Below are positions 36,137 to 48,645 of a DNA stretch of 64,000 nucleotides, piece by piece. Source of the DNA: Aeromonas veronii (GTDB lineage: Bacteria > Pseudomonadota > Gammaproteobacteria > Enterobacterales > Aeromonadaceae). Both the position numbers and the translations under genes were made by a program. Each line of letters starts with the position of its first letter. The stretch's first letter is position 1. Where the stretch lies: assembly GCA_041319085.1 (NCBI GenBank), contig CP101033.1, positions 1,142,501 to 1,206,500 on the forward strand, written 5' to 3'. The notes under the pieces were generated by a model. That model ran no database searches and was not told the origin of the DNA. It worked only from the letters and a program-made list of their open reading frames with translations.

Positions 36137-36919
36137 ATGAACGGATTATCCCCTTTGCGCACAGCGCCTGCCCGGCACCCGACAGGTCGTGGCTGGCTCT
36201 GGGTTCGCAGCGGGTTCGATATCTTCAACAAGGGGATGGGGATCAGCGTGGCCATGGTGCTGGTCTGGTTTATGGTGGGCATGCTGCTGGAGCAACTGCC
36301 GGCGGGTGGTCTCCTCTCCCAACTGCTCTATATGGTGTGGGGCGCGGGGTGGGTGGCGGTCGCCGCACGGGGCTATCGGGGCGAGCCGCTGCAGTTTGCC
36401 GATCTCTTCGCCGGTTTTCGCCACAAGCTGACCCCGCTGATGCTCGGCGGTCTGCTGGTGTTGCTGCTGTTCAGTCTGGTGGGCCTCGTCTGTCTCGGTT
36501 TGCTCTCCATGTGGGGGCTGCTCCCGTTGCTGACTCAGGATCCCGACACCATGGTGGTCTCTGCGAGTCAGTTGCAACAACTGCTGCTGGTGTTGCTGGT
36601 GGGGATGCTGCTCATCATTCCCGTGCTGATGGGGGTCACCTTTGCACCGGCGCTGATCTACCACCACGATATCGGCATCATCCAGGCGGTACGGCTGAGC
36701 TTCTTCGGCTGCTGGCGCAATATGTGGCCCTTCTGCTGGTGGGGGCTGCTCTCTGCCATTTTGCTGCTGTTTGGCGCGGCGCTGCTGCTGGTGGGGTTGC
36801 TGGTGGTGATCCCGGCGCTCAACTACTCCATCTATGTGGCTTATCGGGATATTTTCCTAGACGAGCGTGCGCAGCAGGACGCGCCGCCACAGGTCGGCCC
36901 GTTTGGTTTTGACGCCTGA
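36137..36919 (+). CDS. BPSS1780-like integral membrane protein
   Basis: 260 residues from ATG 36137 with CGAGGAGACG upstream. About six membrane segments, including LTPLMLGGLLVLLLFSLVGL, QLLLVLLVGMLLIIPVLMGV and LLSAILLLFGAALLLVGLLV. The layout and the conserved soluble stretch FAPALIYHHDIGIIQAVRLS match the BPSS1780 family of unknown function. Monocistronic; divergent from the M23 peptidase gene. Confidence 0.8.
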   Translation: MNGLSPLRTAPARHPTGRGWLWVRSGFDIFNKGMGISVAMVLVWFMVGMLLEQLPAGGLLSQLLYMVWGAGWVAVAARGYRGEPLQFADLFAGFRHKLTPLMLGGLLVLLLFSLVGLVCLGLLSMWGLLPLLTQDPDTMVVSASQLQQLLLVLLVGMLLIIPVLMGVTFAPALIYHHDIGIIQAVRLSFFGCWRNMWPFCWWGLLSAILLLFGAALLLVGLLVVIPALNYSIYVAYRDIFLDERAQQDAPPQVGPFGFDA

Positions 36920-37237
36920 TCAACGGACACGATGAAGAAGGGGCCCGCAGCGGCCTGATGCCACGCCTTGCCGTGAACAAGTGGTTCGCAGTAAACATTG
37001 GGCTGCACGTCGTTCAGCACCAACCTACGAGCTAGTCAGTCGGGTCGGTGAGCGCAGCGTAATTGGCCGCACCGCAAGCGCCATGGCGAGCCCGCGCCCG
37101 TGCTGATGCGTCAGAACACGGGTAGCAGGGGGAGGGGGAATGATTGCCCCATTTCCCCCGCATTCGAGTCGTTTTCGCCTGACTTTTACGTTAAAATTGC
37201 GCCGCTTTTTCTCCCTGGCTGCCAATGGATGATGCTG
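36920..37237. other. Intergenic region before rpe
   Basis: 318 bases. No gene, repeat or clear hairpin seen. The rpe promoter should be here. Confidence 0.5.
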
Positions 37238-37912
37238 ATGAAAGACTTTCTGATTGCCCCCTCGATCCTCTCTGCCGATTTTGCCCGTCTGGGTGACGAT
37301 GTCGCCAAGGTGCTTGCTGCCGGTGCCGACGTGGTGCACTTCGACGTGATGGACAACCACTATGTTCCCAACCTGACCATTGGCCCCATGGTCTGTCAGG
37401 CGCTGCGTGACTACGGTATCGAGGCCCCCATCGATGTACACCTGATGGTCAAGCCGGTGGATCGCATCATTCCCGATTTTGCCAAGGCCGGTGCGTCCCT
37501 CATCACCTTCCATCCGGAAGCGTCCGACCACGTTGACCGCTCTTTGGGCCTGATCAAAGAGATGGGCTGCCAGGCGGGTCTGGTGCTGAATCCTGCTACC
37601 TCGCTCTCCTGCCTTGAGTATGTGATGGACAAGCTGGACGTGATCCTGCTGATGTCGGTCAACCCGGGCTTCGGTGGCCAGAGCTTCATCCCCGGCACCC
37701 TCGACAAGCTGCGTCAGGTGCGTCGTCTGATCAACGAGAGCGGCCGCGATATCCGCCTCGAGATCGATGGAGGGGTGAAGGTCGACAACATCCGTGAAAT
37801 CGCCGAAGCGGGCGCCGACATGTTCGTCGCGGGCTCTGCCATTTTCAGCCAGCCTGACTACAAGGCGGTGATCGACAAGATGCGGGCGGAGCTGGCTCAT
37901 GTCACACGCTGA
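37238..37912 (+). CDS. rpe: Ribulose-phosphate 3-epimerase
   Basis: 224 residues. Start set at ATG 37238 ([15 protein letters not shown]) by comparison with the E. coli N-terminus; ATGs at 37229 and 37232 in the same frame are alternatives. Metal and catalytic residues: Ser in [20 protein letters not shown] (His, Asp), VHLMV (His), and LEIDGGV (Asp). Interconverts ribulose-5-P and xylulose-5-P in the pentose phosphate pathway. Overlaps gph by 14 bp. Confidence 0.97.
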   Translation: MKDFLIAPSILSADFARLGDDVAKVLAAGADVVHFDVMDNHYVPNLTIGPMVCQALRDYGIEAPIDVHLMVKPVDRIIPDFAKAGASLITFHPEASDHVDRSLGLIKEMGCQAGLVLNPATSLSCLEYVMDKLDVILLMSVNPGFGGQSFIPGTLDKLRQVRRLINESGRDIRLEIDGGVKVDNIREIAEAGADMFVAGSAIFSQPDYKAVIDKMRAELAHVTR

Positions 37913-38567
37913 TCGCGCATTTGATTTGGTGCTGTTCGATCTGGACGGCACCCTGATTGACAGCGCCGCCCAACTGGCGCTGGCAGTCAATCTGATGCTG
38001 ACCGATCTGGGTCTGGCACAGGCCGATGAAGCTGTGATCCGAACCTGGGTCGGCAACGGGGCCGACAAGCTGATCCAGCGGGCCCTTGCCTATCACGAGG
38101 CAGACCCCGAGCTGTTTGCCAAAGCCCGCCCGATCTTTTTCCAGCACTACAACGCCTGCCTGCTGCAAGGGCTGGCGATGTATGACGGGGTGGTGCAGAG
38201 TCTGCGTCGCCTGCAAACCCTGGGCTACCAGCAGGCGATCGTCACCAACAAGCCTAGTGACTTCGTGGCTCCGATCCTCGATGCGCTTGGCATCAGCGAT
38301 TGTTTCGCACTCTGGCTTGGTGGCAACTGCGTGCCGGTCAAAAAGCCGAGCCCGGAGCCCTTGCTGCACGCCTGTCAGGAGTTGGGGGTGAGCCCGGCTC
38401 GCACCCTGATGGTGGGCGATTCCGAAAACGACGTGCTGGCGGCCAAGGCGGCTGGCATGAAGGTGGTGGGCCTGACTTACGGCTACAACTATGGCCGGCC
38501 TATCGCCGACTCCCGGCCTGACTGGGTATTCGAACATTTTTCCCAGCTCGATGCGCTGCTGAGCTAA
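37899..38567 (+). CDS. gph: Phosphoglycolate phosphatase
   Basis: 222 residues. HAD motif [15 protein letters not shown], motif II TNKPSDF, motif III Lys in VKKPSPEP, motif [11 protein letters not shown]. Hydrolyses 2-phosphoglycolate, a product of oxidative DNA damage repair. Part of rpe-gph-trpS, the order also found in E. coli downstream of dam. Confidence 0.96.
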   Translation: MSHADRAFDLVLFDLDGTLIDSAAQLALAVNLMLTDLGLAQADEAVIRTWVGNGADKLIQRALAYHEADPELFAKARPIFFQHYNACLLQGLAMYDGVVQSLRRLQTLGYQQAIVTNKPSDFVAPILDALGISDCFALWLGGNCVPVKKPSPEPLLHACQELGVSPARTLMVGDSENDVLAAKAAGMKVVGLTYGYNYGRPIADSRPDWVFEHFSQLDALLS

Positions 38568-38609
38568 TAGCGCCGCTGGGCTAGCTGAATAACAAGGATT
38601 AACACTTTG

Positions 38610-39614
38610 ATGACTAAACCAATCGTATTGAGCGGGGCGCAACCCTCCGGTCAGCTGACCATCGGCAACTACATGGGGGCCCTGCGTCAGTGGGTCAACA
38701 TGCAGGATGAGTACGACTGCCTCTACTGCATCGTCGACCTGCACGCCATCACCACCCGCCAGGACCCGGTTGCCCTGCGCAAGGCTTGTCTGGATGCCGC
38801 CGCCCTCTATCTGGCGGTCGGTATCGATCCCAAGAAGAGCACCGTTTTCATCCAGTCTCACGTGCCGCAGCACGCCGAGCTGGGCTGGATCCTCAACTGC
38901 TACACCCAGATGGGTGAGCTGTCGCGCATGACCCAGTTCAAGGACAAGTCCGCCCGTTTCGAGAACAACGTCAACGTCGGCCTGTTCGGTTATCCGGTGC
39001 TGATGGCCGCTGACATCCTGCTCTATCAGGCCAATCAGGTGCCGGTCGGCAACGACCAGAAGCAGCATCTGGAGCTGACCCGCGACATCTGCACCCGTTT
39101 CAACAACCTCTATGGTGAGGTGTTCACCCTGCCGGAACCCTTCATTCCGACCGAAGGGGCACGGGTGATGAGCCTGCAGGATCCGACCAAGAAGATGTCC
39201 AAGTCCGATGACAACGAGGCCAACTTCATCGGCTTGCTGGAAGATCCCAAGCAGATCGTCAAGAAGATCAAGCGTGCGGTGACCGACTCCGACGAGCCGG
39301 CTGTGGTGCGTTTCGATCCGGAAAACAAACCGGGGGTCTCCAACCTGCTGACCCTGATGTCCGGTGTGACCGGTCGCTCCATCCCCGAGCTGGAACAGCA
39401 CTTCGAAGGCAAGATGTACGGCCACCTCAAGACCGAGACCGCCGAGGCCGTGGTCGCGCTGCTGGAACCGATCCAGGCGCGTTTCCACGCGTTGCGTAAG
39501 GATGAGGCCCATCTGATCGCGATTCTGGCCGAAGGGGCACAAAAGGCACGCGAAAGAGCTGAAAAAACCCTGACCAGCGTATATGATGTAGTCGGCTTCG
39601 TTCCTCGAGCCTGA
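38610..39614 (+). CDS. trpS: Tryptophanyl-tRNA synthetase
   Basis: 334 residues, the same as E. coli. Start ATG 38610 with AAGGAT upstream; a TTG one codon earlier is unlikely. Class I signatures: [15 protein letters not shown] (HIGH-type) and KKMSKSD. It charges tRNA-Trp. Confidence 0.98.
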   Translation: MTKPIVLSGAQPSGQLTIGNYMGALRQWVNMQDEYDCLYCIVDLHAITTRQDPVALRKACLDAAALYLAVGIDPKKSTVFIQSHVPQHAELGWILNCYTQMGELSRMTQFKDKSARFENNVNVGLFGYPVLMAADILLYQANQVPVGNDQKQHLELTRDICTRFNNLYGEVFTLPEPFIPTEGARVMSLQDPTKKMSKSDDNEANFIGLLEDPKQIVKKIKRAVTDSDEPAVVRFDPENKPGVSNLLTLMSGVTGRSIPELEQHFEGKMYGHLKTETAEAVVALLEPIQARFHALRKDEAHLIAILAEGAQKARERAEKTLTSVYDVVGFVPRA

Positions 39615-39732
39615 CATACTGGGAAGGTGTAGTAGAAGGGAGCTGGGTATTTGCCTGGCTTTCTTTATTTTCTGCCCGACTATTTTGTTTAATTTCTTTA
39701 TTTCAACATGGGTAATATCCCCAAGAGAAAGC

Positions 39733-39948
39733 ATGTCTGTTCAACCAACTATTTCTGCTGAAGAGCTGAGTGACAAAGGTCACTGGCTACGTAAATTTCG
39801 CAAGGCGAAAAACCTCAATACCCTGCAATTGATGGTCTCCAATGCCATCGACAAACACCATAAAACCCCTGCCGTTGCAGCCGCCATCTATCTGGCCGAG
39901 TGTCAGCGTGAGCGGGAAATGGAACAGGGTCGTTTTCTCGATCGTTAA
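39733..39948 (+). CDS. Small conserved-looking hypothetical protein
   Basis: 71 residues from ATG 39733, with AGAGAAAGC upstream. Soluble and charged; the central stretch [20 protein letters not shown] and the tail [20 protein letters not shown] are probably helical. No signal peptide or known motif. It lies between trpS and pabA in the same direction, with only 20 bases to pabA, which supports it being expressed. Family not recognised. Confidence 0.6.
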   Translation: MSVQPTISAEELSDKGHWLRKFRKAKNLNTLQLMVSNAIDKHHKTPAVAAAIYLAECQREREMEQGRFLDR

Positions 39949-39968
39949 TTTCTGCCGTCGGTTATCTC

Positions 39969-40550
39969 ATGTTGCTGTTAATTGATAACTACGACTCCTT
40001 TACCTGGAATCTGGTGCAATATTTTGGTGCGCTGGGCCAGCAGGTGGTGGTCAAGCGTAATGACGAATTGACGCTGACCGATATCGAGCAGTTATCCCCC
40101 CGTTTTCTGGTGATCTCTCCCGGTCCCTGTACGCCCAATGAGGCGGGGCTCTCTCTCGACGCCATCAGCCATTTCGCTGGCAAGCTGCCCATTCTCGGCG
40201 TCTGTCTCGGTCATCAGTCGCTGGCGCAAGCCTTCGGCGCCCGCGTCGTGCGTGCCCGTCAGGTGATGCATGGCAAAACCTCGCTCATCCGCCATCGGGA
40301 TGAGGGGGTGTTCAAGGGGCTCAACAACCCGCTGCGGGTCACCCGTTACCACTCGCTGGTGGTGGAGCGCGACACGCTGCCAGAATGCTTCGACATCACC
40401 GCCTGGAGCGAGCATGCCGATGGTGCGTTCGACGAGATCATGGGGCTGCGCCACAAGACGCTTCCTATCGAGGGGGTTCAGTTCCATCCGGAGAGTATTT
40501 TGAGCGAGCAGGGCCATCAGTTGCTGGCCAATTTTCTGGCGCGTTCATAA
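39969..40550 (+). CDS. pabA: Aminodeoxychorismate/anthranilate synthase amidotransferase subunit
   Basis: 193 residues. Class I glutamine amidotransferase with [16 protein letters not shown] at the N-terminus, nucleophile Cys in [16 protein letters not shown], and His/Glu in [10 protein letters not shown]. It supplies ammonia to PabB for folate (and possibly TrpE for tryptophan). Neighbouring an ornithine-type aminotransferase gene, as in E. coli and Vibrio, points to PabA and not TrpG. Confidence 0.9.
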   Translation: MLLLIDNYDSFTWNLVQYFGALGQQVVVKRNDELTLTDIEQLSPRFLVISPGPCTPNEAGLSLDAISHFAGKLPILGVCLGHQSLAQAFGARVVRARQVMHGKTSLIRHRDEGVFKGLNNPLRVTRYHSLVVERDTLPECFDITAWSEHADGAFDEIMGLRHKTLPIEGVQFHPESILSEQGHQLLANFLARS

Positions 40551-40715
40551 AAAATTGTGATCGCCTTCTCAAGTTCGAGAGAAGGCAAAAAAAATTCCCC
40601 TGACACTTTATTCACCCCCTCTCCTGCCCAAATTATCTCTTGCCAAGCCCCCCTGAGTCGTTATGCAATGCGGTTGCCTAAAATCTCAAGGTCAATCGAA
40701 TATTGTTCCTCATAG

Positions 40716-42044
<1,329 letters not shown>

Positions 42045-42120
42045 TTCCAAATTGAGGTGGGGAGCTCTCCCGGCAGGAGCCGGGACCCCACCTGTCGTCA
42101 ATGAAAGGGAGTTGTCATTT

Positions 42121-43140
42121 ATGTTGGTTATCCGTCCCATCGAGCAAAAAGATTTTGCCGGGCTCAAGACCTGCGCCATCGAGTCCGGCACTGGCATGAC
42201 CTCGCTGCCTGTCAACGATGAGCTGCTGCAGCGCAAGATTGACGCCTCTACCCAGACTTTTTCCGACAAGCCCGCAGGCAAAGGGGACTGCCTCTACTTC
42301 TTCGTGGCCGAGGATCTGGAGACCGGCGAGATGGTGGGCACCTGCGCCATCGATGCCGCAGTGGGTCTATCTCAGCCGTTTTACAACTACCACATCGGCA
42401 AGGTGGTGCACTCCTCACCCAAGCTCGGCATCTACAACGTCGTGGAAACCCTGACCCTCTCCAACGACTACACCGGCAACTCCGAGCTCTGCACCCTGTT
42501 CCTGCGCGAATGTGCCCGTGAGGGGCTCAACGGCCGCCTGCTTTCCAAGCACCGCTTTCTGTTTATGGCCGAGCACCCTGAGCTGTTTGACGAGACCGTC
42601 TTCGCCGAGATGCGCGGCGTCTCCGATGCGGATGGCCACAGCCCCTTCTACGAGTGGCTGCAGACTCACTTCTTTTCGATGGATTTTCCCACCGTCGACT
42701 ATCTGACCGGCATCGGTAAGAAGCGCTTTATCGCCGAGCTGATGCCCAAGTACCCCATCTACGTCAATTTGCTGAGCAAAGAGGCGCGGGCCGTCATCGG
42801 CCAGACCCACGAAAAGACCCGCCCGGCCATCAAGATGCTGCAGGACGAGGGATTCGTTAATCGCGGCTATGTCGATATCTTCGATGCGGGGCCGGCGGTC
42901 GAGTGCGAACTGAAGAATATCCGCAGCGTGCGTCGCAGCCAGAAACTGCGGGTGCTGGTGGGCGAGCCCATCGGCGGTCGCACCCACCTGCTCTGCAACA
43001 GCCGTTTCGAACAGTACCGCGCCTGTTACGGCAATATCCGGGTCGATCTCGACAAGCACGAAGCCATCATCCCGCCCAAGATGGCGGCGGCACTCAAGGT
43101 GCAGGATGGCGACATGGTTCGGGTGGTTGACCTCGACTGA
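42121..43140 (+). CDS. astA: Arginine N-succinyltransferase
   Basis: 339 residues, start ATG 42121 with AAAGGGAG upstream. Typical opening MLVIRPIEQKDFAGLKTCA and conserved ELCTLFLRECAREGLNGRLLSKHRFLF and PKYPIYVNLL segments. It transfers succinyl from succinyl-CoA to arginine, the first step of the AST pathway, in the cytosol. Seventy-six bases after astC. Confidence 0.97.
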   Translation: MLVIRPIEQKDFAGLKTCAIESGTGMTSLPVNDELLQRKIDASTQTFSDKPAGKGDCLYFFVAEDLETGEMVGTCAIDAAVGLSQPFYNYHIGKVVHSSPKLGIYNVVETLTLSNDYTGNSELCTLFLRECAREGLNGRLLSKHRFLFMAEHPELFDETVFAEMRGVSDADGHSPFYEWLQTHFFSMDFPTVDYLTGIGKKRFIAELMPKYPIYVNLLSKEARAVIGQTHEKTRPAIKMLQDEGFVNRGYVDIFDAGPAVECELKNIRSVRRSQKLRVLVGEPIGGRTHLLCNSRFEQYRACYGNIRVDLDKHEAIIPPKMAAALKVQDGDMVRVVDLD

Positions 43141-43212
43141 GGCAAACAACACAAGCAAACCGATTATCAGACAGGCAGCCGAGGCTGCCTGCCAGCGACA
43201 GGGAGTGAATGG

Positions 43213-44786
<1,574 letters not shown>

Positions 44787-44845
44787 TAACGACACGGGGC
44801 ATCCAGCGGTGCCCCGATCTGTACCCGCAATCAAAGGAAAGAGAG

Positions 44846-45643
44846 ATGCAAAAGGATATCGACACCCTGTTCAGCCATCTGTGGGACAACTACATCAAGG
44901 TGACCCCGAGCGCCCTCAAGGTGCACACCCTGCTGGGTGGCGGCGAGCCCATCGTCAACGATCACGTGGCGTTTCGTACCTACAACCTGCCCAAGCTGGG
45001 GCTGGAGAAGCTGGCAGCCCACTTTCTGGCGCTCGGTTACGAGCAGAAGGGCGAGTATGTCTTCAAGGCCAAGAAGCTCTACGCCAAGCACTTCGAGCAT
45101 CAGGATCCGGACGCTCCCAAGGTGTTTATCAGCGAGCTGAAGGTCGAAGAGCTCTCTCCGGCTGCCCAGGCCATCATCCACAAGCTGGCGGATCAGGTGC
45201 CCGATCATCTGACCGATACCCCGGCATTTCTCTACACCGGCGCCCCCTGGCAGGTCTCTTACGCCGACTACCAGACCCTGCTGGCTGAGAGCGAGTATGC
45301 AGCCTGGATGGCAGCTTGGGGCTATCGTGCCAACCACTTCACGGTCAATATCAACAAGTTGAAGGATTTCGACACCATCCATCAGGTCAATGCGGCACTG
45401 AAGGCGGCGGGTTTCGTGCTCAACAGCGTGGGTGGCGAGGTGAAAGGGGACCCGCAGGTGATGCTGGAGCAATCCTCCACCATGGCGGACAAAGCAGAGG
45501 TGCCGTTCAGCGATGGGGTGCGTACCATCCCGAGCTGCTTCTACGAGTTTGCCCTGCGCTATCCGCAGGCGGACGGCGTGCTCTATCCGGGCTTCGTCGA
45601 GGCGTCGGCCGACAAAATCTTTGAATCGACTAATGCCATGTAA
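44846..45643 (+). CDS. DUF1338 (HglS-like, VOC-fold) protein
   Basis: 265 residues with AAAGGAAAGAG upstream. Conserved His in NDHVAFRTYN, His in RANHFTVNIN, and Glu in FVEASADKIF match the metal triad of DUF1338 enzymes, whose larger relative HglS converts 2-oxoadipate to 2-hydroxyglutarate. The position after astD recurs in related gammaproteobacteria, which suggests a link to arginine or lysine breakdown. Last gene of the unit, followed by a terminator. Confidence 0.9.
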   Translation: MQKDIDTLFSHLWDNYIKVTPSALKVHTLLGGGEPIVNDHVAFRTYNLPKLGLEKLAAHFLALGYEQKGEYVFKAKKLYAKHFEHQDPDAPKVFISELKVEELSPAAQAIIHKLADQVPDHLTDTPAFLYTGAPWQVSYADYQTLLAESEYAAWMAAWGYRANHFTVNINKLKDFDTIHQVNAALKAAGFVLNSVGGEVKGDPQVMLEQSSTMADKAEVPFSDGVRTIPSCFYEFALRYPQADGVLYPGFVEASADKIFESTNAM

Positions 45644-45667
45644 TGGGAACCACTCTGTTTCAGCCGC

Positions 45668-45690
45668 AACGCCTCCTCGCCGGAGGCGTT
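45668..45690 (+). terminator. Terminator of the ast unit
   Basis: AACGCCTCC-TCGCC-GGAGGCGTT followed by TTGTTT, 25 bases after the DUF1338 stop. Confidence 0.85.
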
Positions 45691-45918
45691 TTGTTTGAGA
45701 GTCAGGTATTGCCTGAATCTACGAACTAGGATCTGCACGACCCCCATTTGATTAGCAGATGCCCCGTAAACCCTAGCCCAATCGGGCGGGGATATAAGGG
45801 GAGCTAATCTGATGCGTTTGCGAGCCCGCCTATGTCTTCAGTGTCTCGATAGTCGCGCCTGCCGCACGTCCGCAGCGGTTGTTGATTTCACTGGCACGCG
45901 CTATAACTGTGCTTATAT
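45691..45918. other. Probable left part of the tnpB element
   Basis: 228 bases without a gene, with several short palindromes (for example CCCTAGCCC...GGGCGGGG near 45772). It likely holds the left end of the IS200/IS605-type element whose tnpB lies beyond the IS1595 insertion. The exact end was not found. Confidence 0.4.
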
Positions 45919-46956
45919 GGCGCTGTTCCAGAGCCGTATTGGTGGCAAGCGTTATACTTATTTCAGGTTATTTGAGTAAGGAGCTTGCCATGGACAGCCA
46001 AGCGTTTTCCTCAATGCTGCGTTCTTTTGCCCAGCTCGACCCAATCCAACTAGAACGCGCCCAGGAACAACTTCGTCACCATCTGCAACGTGATCAACTC
46101 CATCAGGCATTGGCAAACCAGAGCGAGGCTGTCGCAGCATGCCCCTGTTGCAATTCCTCCCATGTCATTCATTGGGGACGTGCTCGTGGTCAGCAGCGGT
46201 TCCGTTGTAAGGCATGCGGCAAAACATTCAATCAATTGGATGGTTCTGCTTTGGCGGGGCTTCATCACAAGCACAAGTGGGCTGCCTATGCTGACTGCCT
46301 CAGTCGTGGGTTGTCGCTGCGAGCCGCTGCCAGAGAGTGCGCCATCAACCTGAAGACCGCATTTCGTTGGCGCCATCGCTTTCTGCGCTACGCACTGACC
46401 ACTCGAGCCAAGCAATTGGCCGGGATCGTCGAGGCCGATGAGGTATTTGTAGCCGAATCATTTAAGGGACGACGTCATCTGGATCGTCCAGCAAGGCGCC
46501 GGGGCGCGAAGGGTAAAAAACGTGGGCATATACCCTTGGTCCCGCTCTTAATCGCGCTAGATCGATATGGTCGAGAAAGTGATGCTGTGTTGTTAGATAA
46601 AAGCTTGAGTCAAATCGAACCTTCCCTAAAACCACTCCTCACGGCGGGAACAATCCTGTGCACGGATGGCAATCTAAGTTACAGCACGATTGCACAGAAC
46701 GCGCCGGGCGTGATCCATAAGCGGTTGATCGCCAGCGCTCATCATCGAGTAGAAGATGATGTTTTCCACATCCAGACCCTCAATAACTACGTGAGTCGTT
46801 GGCGGGAATGGATGGCCAAATTTCACGGAGTAGGGACAGACTACCTGGAAAACTACCTTGCTTGGTTTCGAGTGGTGAACCAGGAGCCGAATACATCCTG
46901 TTCATGGCTGCTTGGCGGAGTCACTCGGCTCACCTACACGTAAAGGGAACAGCGCC
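45919..46956 (+). mobile_element. IS1595-family element nested upstream of tnpB (1038 bp)
   Basis: Terminal repeats GGCGCTGTTCC at both ends (right end read as reverse complement) and an 8-bp target duplication GCTTATAT at 45911-45918 and 46957-46964. Intact transposase. It lies 28 bases before the tnpB start and therefore separates tnpB from its original upstream region. It is related to, but not the same as, the copy at 1850. Confidence 0.94.
45990..46943 (+). CDS. IS1595-family transposase
   Basis: 317 residues from ATG 45990 with AAGGAGCTTGCC upstream. Zinc ribbon (CPCC at about 50, CKAC at about 75), HTH (SLRAAARECAINLKTAFRWR), and catalytic Asp (EADEVFVAESF), Asp (CTDGNLSY), Asn (HIQTLNNYVSRWREW). 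The frame is intact. The C-terminus LLGGVTRLTYT runs into the right terminal repeat. Confidence 0.93.
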   Translation: MDSQAFSSMLRSFAQLDPIQLERAQEQLRHHLQRDQLHQALANQSEAVAACPCCNSSHVIHWGRARGQQRFRCKACGKTFNQLDGSALAGLHHKHKWAAYADCLSRGLSLRAAARECAINLKTAFRWRHRFLRYALTTRAKQLAGIVEADEVFVAESFKGRRHLDRPARRRGAKGKKRGHIPLVPLLIALDRYGRESDAVLLDKSLSQIEPSLKPLLTAGTILCTDGNLSYSTIAQNAPGVIHKRLIASAHHRVEDDVFHIQTLNNYVSRWREWMAKFHGVGTDYLENYLAWFRVVNQEPNTSCSWLLGGVTRLTYT

Positions 46957-46983
46957 GCTTATATACAGCCTGTGTTTTTAATC

Positions 46984-48150
46984 ATGAAAAGAGCCACAAA
47001 AGTACGTATTTACCCCACCGACGAACAAGCGGCATTCCTCAATGCCCAGTTCGGCGCGGTGCGGTTCGCGTACAACAAAGCCCTTCATATTCAGCGGCAC
47101 ATGTTCCAGCGCCACGGGGTTTCACTGAAACCCAAACGCGACTTGAAACCCCTGCTCGCCGTGGCAAAAAAATCGCGCAAATACAGCTGGCTGAAAGAGT
47201 ACGATTCACAAGCCTTACAGCAGGCGGTGATCAACCTGGACAAGGCATTCGCCAATTTTTTCAACCCCAAGCTCAAGGCCAGGATGCCCACCTTCAAGAG
47301 CAAGAGAGGCAGGCAATCGAGCTACCACCCCAATGGCAAAGTGCTGACCGATGCCATCCTGTTACCGAAGATGACGCCCATCCGAGCTGTCATTCACCGA
47401 GATATTATCGGCGTGGTCTCCAGCATCACAGTCAGCCGTGGCCCGACAGGGAAATACTATGCCTCCATCCTTTGCGATGATGGCCGTGAGGCTCCCGCCA
47501 AGCCCTCCCTCATCACAGAGGTGACAGGCTATGATATGGGGCTGTCCCACTACCTCATTGCGTCGAGTGGCAAAAAGATGGCCAACCCGCGCCATCTTAT
47601 CAAGGCCAGTCGCAATCTGCGGCGAAAGCAAAAAGCACTGTCTCGCAAGAAAAAAGGCAGTGCCAATCGTAGTAAGGCCAAATTACAGCTGGCCGCCCTG
47701 CACGAGCGGGTAGCCCATGCTCGCGCTGATTTTCAGCACAAACTCTCTCGCACGATAGTTGACGATAACCAAGCGATCATCGTGGAGACGCTTAAAACAA
47801 CCAATATGATGAAAAACCACAAGCTGGCCCGCGCCATTGGCGATGCTGGCTGGCATGGTTTTATCATGAGGCTGGAGTACAAAGCCCAAGCGGCGGGCCG
47901 CCACCTAATCAAACTCGATCAGTGGTTCGCCAGCTCTAAACTATGTAGTGAGTGCGGCCACAAGATGCCGGAGATGCCACTTCACCAACGACAGTGGGTA
48001 TGTCCAGCGTGTGGGGCAGAGCATGACCGCGACATCAACGCGGCCATGAACATTCGACAGCAAGGAATATTGGAATTAAAAGCGGCGGGGCTCGTCGTTT
48101 CTGCCCATGGAGGCCAGCGTAAATCCGTCAATCTGACGGTAGCGGCCTAA
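46984..48150 (+). CDS. tnpB: RNA-guided endonuclease TnpB (IS200/IS605 family)
   Basis: 388 residues. RuvC residues are all present: Asp184 in GYDMGLSHY, Glu269 in IIVETLKTTNM and Asp348/Asp350 in HDRDINAAMN, with a zinc finger Cys321, Cys324, Cys340, Cys343. TnpB cuts DNA matching the guide of its omega RNA next to a short motif. No tnpA is present, so this is a solo (IS1341-like) element. The IS1595 insertion 28 bases upstream may have altered its expression. The first RuvC motif reads GYDMG where GIDLG is usual. Confidence 0.95.
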   Translation: MKRATKVRIYPTDEQAAFLNAQFGAVRFAYNKALHIQRHMFQRHGVSLKPKRDLKPLLAVAKKSRKYSWLKEYDSQALQQAVINLDKAFANFFNPKLKARMPTFKSKRGRQSSYHPNGKVLTDAILLPKMTPIRAVIHRDIIGVVSSITVSRGPTGKYYASILCDDGREAPAKPSLITEVTGYDMGLSHYLIASSGKKMANPRHLIKASRNLRRKQKALSRKKKGSANRSKAKLQLAALHERVAHARADFQHKLSRTIVDDNQAIIVETLKTTNMMKNHKLARAIGDAGWHGFIMRLEYKAQAAGRHLIKLDQWFASSKLCSECGHKMPEMPLHQRQWVCPACGAEHDRDINAAMNIRQQGILELKAAGLVVSAHGGQRKSVNLTVAA

Positions 48151-48190
48151 GAAGTGGGAAGCCTCGCCGCTTGCGGCGGGGTGCAGTCAC
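48138..48190 (+). ncRNA. Omega RNA / right-end scaffold of the tnpB element
   Basis: Starts in the last codons of tnpB and contains the hairpin CCTCGCCGC-TT-GCGGCGGGG. In IS200/IS605 elements this region is the 3' part of the omega RNA, and bases beyond it (here from 48191, AGGTTGTTGG...) form the guide. Near-identical to an inverted copy at 49438-49490, which supports functional constraint or recent duplication. Confidence 0.75.
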
Positions 48191-48297
48191 AGGTTGTTGG
48201 TGAAAATGTGAATGAGATCACTTGTCGCGCTACAGATTGACGCAGGCGGTGGAGTAAAAAGGAGTAGAATGAGGCTTTCTTTTTGTGGGGCCAATTG

Positions 48298-48558
48298 ATG
48301 CCTAACTATCATTTTTTCAAGCAGGGTCAGGCGGTTACCTATCTAGATGCCAATGCGCCCAGCTATAGCGATGAGCGTCGTCAACTGGTCGAGCAGGGAT
48401 TTTCCGCCATCGCCGCCCCAACGTTTGCAGATACCCCGGCCGAAGCCCTTGAGCTGCTGCGTAATCAGCAGGCACTCCTGGATGAGGCGCAGGCCAACGC
48501 CCTTTGCCTGACGGTTGCCGCTATTCCTGCGGCGATCGCTACTCTGTCCGGGCACTGA
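48298..48558 (+). CDS. Small hypothetical protein
   Basis: 86 residues from ATG 48298. Acidic, soluble; YHFFKQGQAVTYLDANAPSY, then a helical region rich in Ala and Leu (EALELLRNQQALLDEAQANALCLTVAAIPAAIA). No known motif. It is flanked by the two inverted omega RNA copies. Function unknown; the regular codon use and clean start support a real gene. Confidence 0.6.
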   Translation: MPNYHFFKQGQAVTYLDANAPSYSDERRQLVEQGFSAIAAPTFADTPAEALELLRNQQALLDEAQANALCLTVAAIPAAIATLSGH

Positions 48559-48645
48559 ACTACGCCGCCACCATATTCGCGTACACAAAAATGGTGCCAT
48601 TGTAATAGCATCATTTTATCGGTTTGCCTGCTTGCCCTGAGCCGT

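Noticed and set aside
37902..39734. 610-residue minus-strand ORF opposite gph and trpS
   Set aside because: Shadow frame; both plus-strand genes are clear housekeeping enzymes.
40563..40586. Hairpin after pabA (GCCTTCTC / GAGAAGGC)
   Set aside because: On the plus strand it is followed by A and not T, so it is not a pabA terminator; no minus-strand gene here would need it.
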